In this document: positions 1 through 6,679 of the stretch, piece after piece
Position numbering within the stretch: the first letter of the stretch is position 1
Layout of the letters: each line of letters opens with the position of its first letter
Source of the DNA: Rhodobiaceae bacterium
Lineage (GTDB): Bacteria > Pseudomonadota > Alphaproteobacteria > Micropepsales > Micropepsaceae
Assembly: GCA_009885515.1 (NCBI GenBank)
Contig: VFKO01000419.1
Coordinates: 1-15,353, forward strand
DNA: 15,353 nucleotides
Direction of reading: 5' to 3'
Translations under genes and position numbers: made by a program
Notes under the pieces: generated by a model
Databases searched by the model: none
Seen by the model: the letters and a program-made list of their open reading frames with translations, nothing else
Told to the model about the DNA's origin: nothing

Positions 1-2445
1 AACGGCCAGGTCATCGGCGTCGTTGCGGAAGCCGGCACCGGCAAAAGCCGTCTCTGCTTCGAATTCCTCGAACGCTGCCGCGCCAAGGGCATGCGCGTGT
101 TCGAGGGCAGGGCAGTGGCCCACGGCCGCAACATCCCGTTCCTGCCGATCCTCGATGTGTTTCGCTCCTACTTCGGAATCACCAGCGAGGACAACGACAA
201 GGCTTCGCGCGTGAAGATTGCGGGCAACATGGTGGAACTCGACCAGAAATTCGCCGACACGATCCCGTTGGTCTACGACTTCCTCGGCGTCGCCGACCCG
301 CAAAACCCGGCACCCAGGCTCGACCCGGAAGCACGCCAGCGCCAGCTGATCGGCGTCATCCGCCAGATTATCCGCTCGGCCAGCGACAAGCAACCGACGG
401 TCACGATGATCGAAGACCTGCACTGGATGGATGCGGCGAGTGCCGAGTTCCTGGAACACATGGTCGATGCCAGGCAAGGTACGCACAGCCTGCTGCTCCT
501 GAACTTCCGGCCGGAGTATCGCGCGGAGTGGATGCAGAAATCCTGGTACCGCCAGATCCCGCTCGCGCCGCTCGACGAGAAAGCGACGGCTGAACTGCTC
601 ACGAACCTGCTCGGCAATCATGTAACGATTTCAGCACTCGCAGCCCCAATCCACGCGCGCACTGGCGGCAATCCATTCTTCATCGAAGAGGTCGTGCAGA
701 ACCTGATCGAGACAAAACATGTCGAGGGCACGGCCGGAAACTACCGCCTGGTGACCGCCGTCGAGCGGCTGGAAGTTCCTGCGACCGTCAAATCGATCCT
801 GGCCTCGCGCATCGATCGCCTGCCCGAGCGAGAGAAGCGCCTGCTGCAGACGGCCTCGGTCATTGGCAAGGACTTCGCCGAGACGCTGCTCTCGGAAATC
901 GCCGGCCTTTCGACCGATGATCTGAAGTCAGCGATCTCCAATCTCCGCCGCGCCGAGTTCATCTACGACCTCTCGCTTTACCCAAGCGTCGAATATGCCT
1001 TCAAGCATCCGTTGACGCAGGAAGTGGCGCTCGGCAGCCTGCTCACCGAGCGCAAACGCAAGATCCACCGCACACTCGCGGAGGCCATCGAGCGCCAGGA
1101 CCCCGAGCACCTCGACGAACGGGCGCCGCTCCTCGCGCATCATTGGGAAGAAAGCGGCGAAGTGCTGATCGCCGCCCGTTGGCATCGACGTGCAGCCGAG
1201 TGGGTAGCAAAAGCGGATCTTGGCGCTGCCAGCCGACATTGGTCGCGCGTGCGAACGTTGCTCCCATCGTTGCCGAATGACACTGAATCAGCTCAGTTTG
1301 CAGTATCAGCCTGTCACCAGCTCTTGAGCCTTGGCTGGCGGTTGGGATTGGCTCCAAAGGAAGCCGACGAACTGCTCGAACAGGGGCAGCACTATGCGAA
1401 GTTGATCCAGAATTCGGCCGCAAGTCTCGCTTTGACAATGTGCCATGCCCGCTGGCGGATGGGCGCTACCGGCGAGTCCGCAGAGTTTTTGAATGCGGCT
1501 ACTCGCTGCCATCGTGCCGCTCATGAAGGCGACGATGTGATTGATCAGGCAAACGCATGGCACCAGCTTACAGATGCCTTTAGCTGGGTCGCCCGGTTTC
1601 CTGACGCAATCCAATTGGCCGAGCAGGGCTTTCGCCAATACCCGCGAGTGGAAGTTGGTGATTCCTGGTTCGGACTTTCGCCGCAATGCATTGTTTCGAT
1701 GTGGCACGGCAGCAATCTGACCTGGGCGGGACAGATCACCGCCGGATTCAGTGAGTGGGACCGTACGAGACGTTTGATCATGGAAGATGGAACGTTGGAG
1801 GTGGGGGTCTACTTGCGTGTCCTTGCGAACTTTGCGCACCATCTTTCTGGAGATGCCGTAAGCGCCTTGGATTATGCCAAAGAGGCTGAAGTCCTCACGC
1901 GAAGCGTTGGTCAGCCTCCCAACCTCGTTGCGTTATCAGATGTTGCCTATTGTTGCGCGACGTCGATAAGCGGGCGACCGAAGGAATCGATTGACCATGC
2001 GCGGCGGGCGGTTGAGATATTTCAAAGTTTGGAGAAGCAATTCCTGGGGGTGGCATTGGCCTATCTTTCTGAGGCGCACTTGCTCTCGGGAGAACTGGCC
2101 GAAGCGGACGACGTGGCGAAGGAAGCCATCCGGCAATGCCGCCACGACCTGCGCGGCAACTACGAAGTTTTGGCGCACGGCGTTCACGCGCGAGCAATTC
2201 TCCGGCGCAATGGAATGAGTGGCGCGGACGCGGCCACCGAAGCGATCGCCAAGGCCGCCGAACTGATCGAGCGCACGGGTGCGCGTTCATGGTCACCCCA
2301 CCTCCTCGAATGGCGGGCCGAACTCGCGCAGGTCCTCGGTGACGAAACATTGCGCAATTCGCTTATCCTGCAAGCCGCCAAAGAATTCGACGCCATCGGA
2401 GCGCCCCTTCAGGCCCAGCGCCTCAGGAAGGAGAAGAAAGCGTGA
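1..2445 (+). CDS. STAND/AAA-type ATPase with TPR-like C-terminus; probable nucleotide cyclase-ATPase fusion (5' partial)
   Basis: The reading frame is open from the first base, so the true start lies left of the window; the 815 visible codons are the C-terminal part. A P-loop (AEAGTGKS) sits at visible residues 9-16, and a Walker B-type segment (MIEDLHW) lies near residues 136-142. The sequence then continues through NPFFIEEVVQNL and FKHPLTQEVA, both shared with the downstream gene. From about nt 1150 the protein is helical and TPR-like with no sharp motif. Homology with the next gene, co-linear from the P-loop onward, suggests that a class III cyclase domain precedes the visible part, but that is inference. 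In this family ATP binding by the ATPase is thought to act as a switch, with the TPR tail as a sensing or partner-binding surface; the ligand is unknown. The stop codon overlaps the next start by four bases. Confidence 0.85.
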   Translation, partial: NGQVIGVVAEAGTGKSRLCFEFLERCRAKGMRVFEGRAVAHGRNIPFLPILDVFRSYFGITSEDNDKASRVKIAGNMVELDQKFADTIPLVYDFLGVADPQNPAPRLDPEARQRQLIGVIRQIIRSASDKQPTVTMIEDLHWMDAASAEFLEHMVDARQGTHSLLLLNFRPEYRAEWMQKSWYRQIPLAPLDEKATAELLTNLLGNHVTISALAAPIHARTGGNPFFIEEVVQNLIETKHVEGTAGNYRLVTAVERLEVPATVKSILASRIDRLPEREKRLLQTASVIGKDFAETLLSEIAGLSTDDLKSAISNLRRAEFIYDLSLYPSVEYAFKHPLTQEVALGSLLTERKRKIHRTLAEAIERQDPEHLDERAPLLAHHWEESGEVLIAARWHRRAAEWVAKADLGAASRHWSRVRTLLPSLPNDTESAQFAVSACHQLLSLGWRLGLAPKEADELLEQGQHYAKLIQNSAASLALTMCHARWRMGATGESAEFLNAATRCHRAAHEGDDVIDQANAWHQLTDAFSWVARFPDAIQLAEQGFRQYPRVEVGDSWFGLSPQCIVSMWHGSNLTWAGQITAGFSEWDRTRRLIMEDGTLEVGVYLRVLANFAHHLSGDAVSALDYAKEAEVLTRSVGQPPNLVALSDVAYCCATSISGRPKESIDHARRAVEIFQSLEKQFLGVALAYLSEAHLLSGELAEADDVAKEAIRQCRHDLRGNYEVLAHGVHARAILRRNGMSGADAATEAIAKAAELIERTGARSWSPHLLEWRAELAQVLGDETLRNSLILQAAKEFDAIGAPLQAQRLRKEKKA
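2425..2433 (+). promoter_or_regulatory. Shine-Dalgarno for the second cyclase gene, inside the first gene
   Basis: AGGAAGGAG lies 8 bases before the GTG at 2442, within the last codons of the upstream gene. It supports the GTG start and, with the GTGA stop/start overlap, suggests coupled translation of the two paralogues. Confidence 0.75.
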
Positions 2446-5400
2446 GTCTCCTTGAAACCATCCGCCAGGTGCGCAGGCACCTCGAAGAAAACGGCCGCGT
2501 CTCATTGCGGATGTTGCGGCGAGAGTTTTCGCTGGACGACGACACGCTCGCCGAAGTGATCGAAGAACTGGTCGACGTTCAGCGTGTGGCCCGGCGCGAA
2601 GAGAATACGCTCGCATGGGCCGGAACACCCACCGTCGCTCCCACTCCGACGGCGGCCGTCCCACCGCCCCGAGAGACGCCGAAGCACCTCGCCGACAAGA
2701 TCCGCCAGTCGAGGGCAGCAGTGGAGGGCGAGCGCAAGCAGGTCACGGTCCTTTTCGCCGACGTGAAGGGCTCCATGGAACTCGCCGAGAGCCTCGACCC
2801 CGAGGCCTTCTCGAAGATCATGTCCCGCTTCTTCGTCATCCTCACCGAGGGCGTCGAACGTTTCGAAGGTTTCGTCGACAAGTTCACCGGCGACGGCATC
2901 ATGGCGCTTTTCGGCGCGCCGATCGCGCACGAGGATCATGCGCGACGCGCTTGCTATGCGGCATTGCATCTGCGTGACGAGATCGCGCGCTATGCGACTG
3001 AAGTGCGGCGCGAGCATGGGGTAGGATTTTCCACTCGCATGGGTCTCAACTCAGGCGAAGTGGTCGTCGGCATCATTGGCGACGACCTGCGCATGGACTA
3101 CACGGCGCAGGGCCACACCGTAGGTCTGGCGCAGCGCATGGAAAACATCGCCGAGCCCAACACCTGCTTCCTCAGCGCCGCAACGGCACATCTGGTCGAG
3201 GGCTATTTCGCGCTTGATGATCTCGGCGAGTTCCAGATCAAGGGCGCGGCGGTTCCCGTTCGCGTGCATCGGTTGGGCGGCATGGGCGCGTCGGCGACCC
3301 GCATCGATGTCAGCCGAGCCCGCGGCTTCTCGCGCTTTGTCGGCCGCGGCGATGAAATGCACGTGTTGGAGTCGGCTCTGGCGCGCGCCCGCCAGGGCAA
3401 TGCGCAAGTCATCGGCATTGTCGGTGAAGCGGGTCTTGGCAAAAGCCGCCTGAGCTTCGAGTTCCTCGAACGCTGCCGTGCGCAAAACCTGATGACCTAC
3501 GAGACCACTGGCGTCGCCCACGGCAAGGCAACGCCGCTGGTCCCGGTCCTGAAACTGTTCCGCGCCTTCTTTGGCATCACCGATCAGGACAGCGCCACCA
3601 CGGCACGTGAGCGCATTGCCGGGCGCTTGCTGCTTCTCGAGGAAAAGCTGCGAGATAGCCTCGCATTGGTGTTCGACTTCCTGGGTTATCCGGATCCCGA
3701 GAACCCCGCGCCCAAAGCTGACCCCGAAACGCGCCAGCGCCAGATGTTCGACGTCGTGCGGCGTGTCACCCAGGCGCGCAGCCAGAAAGAAACGCAGGTC
3801 ATGCTGCTGGAGGACCTTCACTGGTTCGACGGCGCCAGTGTTGCCTTTCTCGAACCCCTGATCGACGCCGCCGTCGGCACGCGCACATTGGTGGTGCTGA
3901 ACTTCCGACCCGAGTTCCAGGCGCCCTGGATGGGCAAATCTTACTATCTGCAACTGCCGCTCGGCGCGTTAGGCAGCGATGCCATCCGCGAAATGCTCGA
4001 TGCCTTGCTGGGCAATGACGAAAGCACCAGGGGCCTCGCCGAGGCGATCCACACGCGCACATCAGGCAACCCGTTCTTCACCGAAGAAGTCGTTCAGAAC
4101 CTCATCGAAACCAGCAAGCTGCAAGGGAGCAAAGGCGCGTACAAACTCGTCGCGTCGACAGCCAGACTGGAAGTGCCAAACTCCGTGCACGCCCTGCTCG
4201 CCGCGCGCATAGATCGTCTTGCCGCGCGCGAAAAGGATGTTCTGCAGGCTGCTTCCATCATCGGTCGCTCTTTTGACGAACCTACCCTGGCTGCAATCGT
4301 TGCCATGGAACCACCACAACTTCGCGAATCTTTGCAGAAGTTGAAGTCAGCCGAATTCGTGTACGAGCAATCGCTCTACCCCGTCACCGAATACCTGTTC
4401 AAGCACGCTTTGACACAGGAAGTGACCCTCTCCTCACAGCTTCAGGAGAAGCGCAAAAAGCTGCACGCCGCCGTCGCACAGGTCATTGAAGCGTCTCATC
4501 CGACCGGTCTGGAACAGCAGGCTGCGCTGATCGCGCATCACTGGGAGGGAGCGGGCAATCTCGCACTGGCAGTGGGTTGGCTTCGACGCGCGGCGGAATG
4601 GACAAGCTCCCGTGATCCGGTTGAAGGTCTGAAGCATTGGCGTAAGGTACGTGAGATCGGATCCTCGCTCGATGACGCGGACGCTACGGACGCGCGCCTG
4701 CGTGCCTGTGTGACCATCCTGTCAAGCGCCTGGCGTGTGCACATGACCGAGAGGGAAATGCTGGGCTGCCTTAACGACGCGCGGTTGCTCGCTCGACAAC
4801 TGGGAAAGCCTTCTGCCGTCGCAGTTGCGATTGCAAGTTTCGCCACGGTGCCGCTGACAATTGGCGGTCGAATGGGCGAAGCGTTGAAGTACACTGAAGA
4901 AGCCCTTGGTCTGCTCAACGATGACACCCCCGACGCAGATCGTATAACCATAGAGGTTCATCATTCTCACACGCTCCGCGCGGCCGGCCGCCATGATCAG
5001 GCTCTGAAAAGCTTCGAGCGTGTATTAAGGCTCGCCGGTGGAAATCCGCAGTTTGGCCGTGAACTTATCGGCTTCAGTCCGTTGTGCTGGGCAGAGATAT
5101 TCAAGTCTGCCGTACTTGCAAGCACGGGCAATTTCGATGAGTGGCGTACCGTGCATGGCAATGCCCTCCACTTGTTGCGGCTGCATAAAGAACGGGAGAT
5201 GACTTGCCGTGCTCAGATCGAGCAGGTTCTGGGGTCATATCTCGCTCGCATTACCTCTGTTGCTTCCGGTCGGGATCTTCGACCAATAGTACTGGAGGCA
5301 CTGGATGTCGCCGAAGCGACGAACAATCAACACTTCGTGGTCTTGTCATCGCTGGCTCTCGGAGTTGCCCACTTTCTTATGGGAGAGTTCCACGCATGCG

Positions 5401-5861
5401 AGGAACAGATTTCTACGTCCCTGCAGGTTGCAAGAACCGAGAAAAATCCGCTGGATCACGAAAGTTTCTATGTTTCGGTTGCCGCAGAGTCGTGCCTTGC
5501 ACGTGGCGACACACCGGCGGCAATTGACAAGGCGCTCGAAGCAATTGGCATCGCGCACAAGGGTGATGCATGGTTTCAGTCAGCTCTCGCGTATACTGTG
5601 CTGGCAGATGCGCTTGCCCAGTCTGGTGCTCCTGAGGCCGAAGTAAGAACTACCATCGCAGAAGCGTACGCATTCGTTCAGATAAGCGGCGGAAACTCCC
5701 TTCTTCCGCGCCTGCGCGAAGCCGAAGCACGCCTCGCCGGGCGCACAGACCGTGCCGCAATGAGCGCTGGCCTGCGCGAAGCCGAAGCGATGTGGCGCCA
5801 GATGGGTGCGCCTGATCCGGCGGACCGGTTGGCAAAAGAACTTCAATCGGCGAGCAGATAG
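2442..5861 (+). CDS. Class III adenylate/guanylate cyclase fused to STAND-type ATPase and TPR-like domain
   Basis: This 1139-residue multidomain signalling protein starts at GTG, chosen for its strong Shine-Dalgarno and overlap with the upstream stop. Residues 1-58 form a small helical N-terminal domain common in this family, followed by a Pro/Thr/Ala-rich linker (about 60-88). The cyclase domain spans about 97-275: metal-binding Asp107 (LFADVKGS) and Asp151 (FTGDG), Lys147 and Thr221 at the base-recognition positions, and Arg232. The usual transition-state Asn position is Gly228 (GHTVGLAQR). A FVGR motif (299-302) opens the ATPase: Walker A GEAGLGKS 328-335 and Walker B MLLEDLHW about 454-461. 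A degenerate TPR-like region runs from about 700 to the end. No membrane segment is evident, so it is probably cytoplasmic. Lys/Thr suggests ATP as substrate (inference). It is paralogous to the upstream gene; the tail diverges much more than the ATPase. Confidence 0.9.
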   Translation: MSLLETIRQVRRHLEENGRVSLRMLRREFSLDDDTLAEVIEELVDVQRVARREENTLAWAGTPTVAPTPTAAVPPPRETPKHLADKIRQSRAAVEGERKQVTVLFADVKGSMELAESLDPEAFSKIMSRFFVILTEGVERFEGFVDKFTGDGIMALFGAPIAHEDHARRACYAALHLRDEIARYATEVRREHGVGFSTRMGLNSGEVVVGIIGDDLRMDYTAQGHTVGLAQRMENIAEPNTCFLSAATAHLVEGYFALDDLGEFQIKGAAVPVRVHRLGGMGASATRIDVSRARGFSRFVGRGDEMHVLESALARARQGNAQVIGIVGEAGLGKSRLSFEFLERCRAQNLMTYETTGVAHGKATPLVPVLKLFRAFFGITDQDSATTARERIAGRLLLLEEKLRDSLALVFDFLGYPDPENPAPKADPETRQRQMFDVVRRVTQARSQKETQVMLLEDLHWFDGASVAFLEPLIDAAVGTRTLVVLNFRPEFQAPWMGKSYYLQLPLGALGSDAIREMLDALLGNDESTRGLAEAIHTRTSGNPFFTEEVVQNLIETSKLQGSKGAYKLVASTARLEVPNSVHALLAARIDRLAAREKDVLQAASIIGRSFDEPTLAAIVAMEPPQLRESLQKLKSAEFVYEQSLYPVTEYLFKHALTQEVTLSSQLQEKRKKLHAAVAQVIEASHPTGLEQQAALIAHHWEGAGNLALAVGWLRRAAEWTSSRDPVEGLKHWRKVREIGSSLDDADATDARLRACVTILSSAWRVHMTEREMLGCLNDARLLARQLGKPSAVAVAIASFATVPLTIGGRMGEALKYTEEALGLLNDDTPDADRITIEVHHSHTLRAAGRHDQALKSFERVLRLAGGNPQFGRELIGFSPLCWAEIFKSAVLASTGNFDEWRTVHGNALHLLRLHKEREMTCRAQIEQVLGSYLARITSVASGRDLRPIVLEALDVAEATNNQHFVVLSSLALGVAHFLMGEFHACEEQISTSLQVARTEKNPLDHESFYVSVAAESCLARGDTPAAIDKALEAIGIAHKGDAWFQSALAYTVLADALAQSGAPEAEVRTTIAEAYAFVQISGGNSLLPRLREAEARLAGRTDRAAMSAGLREAEAMWRQMGAPDPADRLAKELQSASR
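5710..5788 (+). repeat. 19-bp direct repeat, 60-bp period, within the cyclase gene 3' end
   Basis: GCCTGCGCGAAGCCGAAGC occurs at 5710-5728 and again at 5770-5788. Both copies are in frame and encode LREAEA, so the period is exactly 20 codons. It looks like a local internal duplication in the helical tail rather than a mobile element. Confidence 0.8.
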
Positions 5862-5912
5862 CTTTGGTTCATAGGTGATATTGGCGAGGCGGAAGTCTCA
5901 AGGAGAAGCGAA

Positions 5913-6362
5913 ATGAAGTTAGTGCACGAGTTCACGTTCAGAGCGATTCTTAAGCCACCGCTGCTGATTGGCGCTGGTCCTATCGGCACGAGGATGTACT
6001 ACGAAGTGAGCGGTGGCGAAGTCGTTGGCGAGCGCCTGCGTGGAACAGTGCGCGGCGGCGGCGAATGGGCGCTGATCGGACCGGACGGTTATCTGCGGGT
6101 CGATGTCCGCGCACAGATCGAGACACACGACGGGGCATTTCTGTACGTTCAGTATCTCGGCCTGCTTGAGATGAATGCGGCCGTGCAAAATGCGATTGGC
6201 AAAGGGTTGGGGACCGAGTTCACCGATCAGTATTTTCATACCAACCCCAGATTTGAAACGGGAGACGCGCGTTACACTTGGCTCAACACTACCTTTTTCA
6301 TCGGTGAAGGCCGCGTTTTGCCAGGCAATGCCGTCGAGTACCGCGTCTGGCGACCCTCATAG
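5913..6362 (+). CDS. DUF3237 family protein
   Basis: This 149-residue protein matches my memory of the DUF3237 family in length and pattern: an N-terminal beta segment (LVHEFTFRA), a Gly-rich strand-turn (GERLRGTVRGGGEWALIGPDG), a central DVRAQIETHDGAFLYV segment, and a C-terminal YTWLNTTFFIGEGR segment. Family members are small predicted beta-barrel cytoplasmic proteins with no assigned reaction. No signal peptide or membrane helix is visible. AAGGAG at 5900-5905 sits 7 bases before the ATG, which fixes the start. The gene follows the cyclase/ATPase gene by 51 bases on the same strand with no obvious terminator between them, so it may be co-transcribed; a functional link to cyclic nucleotide signalling is only a contextual guess. 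Confidence 0.8.
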   Translation: MKLVHEFTFRAILKPPLLIGAGPIGTRMYYEVSGGEVVGERLRGTVRGGGEWALIGPDGYLRVDVRAQIETHDGAFLYVQYLGLLEMNAAVQNAIGKGLGTEFTDQYFHTNPRFETGDARYTWLNTTFFIGEGRVLPGNAVEYRVWRPS

Positions 6363-6536
6363 GGATTTTGAGTTGGGCGAATGCCGCGACCCGGCAATTC
6401 GGACGTGAGAGCGCGCGGATATAAGGCCTGCGCCTATTAGTACTGCATTTGTTCTTGACGCGGTGCAAGCATTCGGGCAGAGTGGGGATCCTGATGATTA
6501 GCGTGTTCTGGCAGAGTGTTTTGCAGGAGAAAAATC

Positions 6537-6641
6537 ATGCGTCGGGCTGACGCAGTTTTTCATGGGGCGAGTCGATTTTCTGCGACGAGGACGGTTAATT
6601 CGGAGGCTTTTTGCAAGATTTGCATGCAAAAAGAGGGGTAG
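6537..6641 (+). CDS. Candidate 34-residue small protein (uncertain)
   Basis: An ATG at 6537 is preceded by AGGAG (6525-6529) at 7-base spacing, better placed than for many larger genes here. It opens 34 codons ending in TAG at 6639-6641. The peptide is basic, starts MRRADAVFHG, and has a CxxC pair (CKIC) near its end. It matches no family I recognise. The start codon is embedded in a hairpin followed by T5 (6538-6560), which could be a terminator. If so, the frame may never be translated, or translation and structure may compete. No homologue is known to me, and a chance ORF of this length is quite possible. Confidence 0.25.
   Translation: MRRADAVFHGASRFSATRTVNSEAFCKICMQKEG
6538..6560 (+). 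terminator. Putative intrinsic terminator after the DUF3237 gene
   Basis: TGCGTC (6538-6543) and GACGCA (6549-6554) form a perfect 6-bp stem with a 5-base loop, followed by GTTTTT. It lies about 175 bases after the DUF3237 stop and is the first plausible end for the cyclase-DUF3237 transcript. The stem is short, so efficiency is uncertain. Confidence 0.5.
6607..6633. repeat. Inverted repeat with T/A-rich ends between convergent genes
   Basis: CTTTTTGCA (6607-6615) is the exact complement of TGCAAAAAG (6625-6633), separated by 9 bases. The arms end in T5/A5, so it could help end transcription in either direction. It abuts the parE terminator and overlaps the 3' end of the candidate small ORF. 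Confidence 0.6.
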
Positions 6642-6659
6642 GGTGGGGGGGTACTACCC
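6628..6659 (-). terminator. Putative intrinsic terminator of parE
   Basis: Read on the minus strand just after the parE stop, GGGTAG (6654-6659) pairs with CTACCC (6636-6641) around a C-rich loop; it is followed by CTC and T5 (6632-6628). The stem can be extended by two pairs if one base bulges. Its position 20 bases beyond the parE stop fits a terminator. Confidence 0.6.
6635..6651 (+). other. G-quadruplex-type motif
   Basis: The plus strand reads GGGGTAGGGTGGGGGGG. The last seven Gs can be split as GGG-G-GGG, giving four runs of at least three Gs with loops of 2, 1 and 1 bases, which meets the usual intrastrand G4 pattern. It lies in the loop and one arm of the parE terminator. Confidence 0.55.
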
Positions 6660-6679
6660 TCCCCCAATTGGAACGCATT

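Noticed and set aside
25..48. P-loop of the first protein begins with Ala (AEAGTGKS) instead of Gly as in its paralogue.
   Set aside because: The general P-loop pattern allows Ala or Gly at the first position, so this is not evidence of inactivation.
3051..3953. 300-codon minus-strand frame opposite the cyclase gene.
   Set aside because: The opposite frame contains the cyclase and Walker motifs; this one has no domain signal.
6476..6518. GGCAGAGTG repeated at 6476-6484 and 6510-6518.
   Set aside because: A nine-base repeat can occur by chance in a spacer of this size, and no promoter or operator context supports it.
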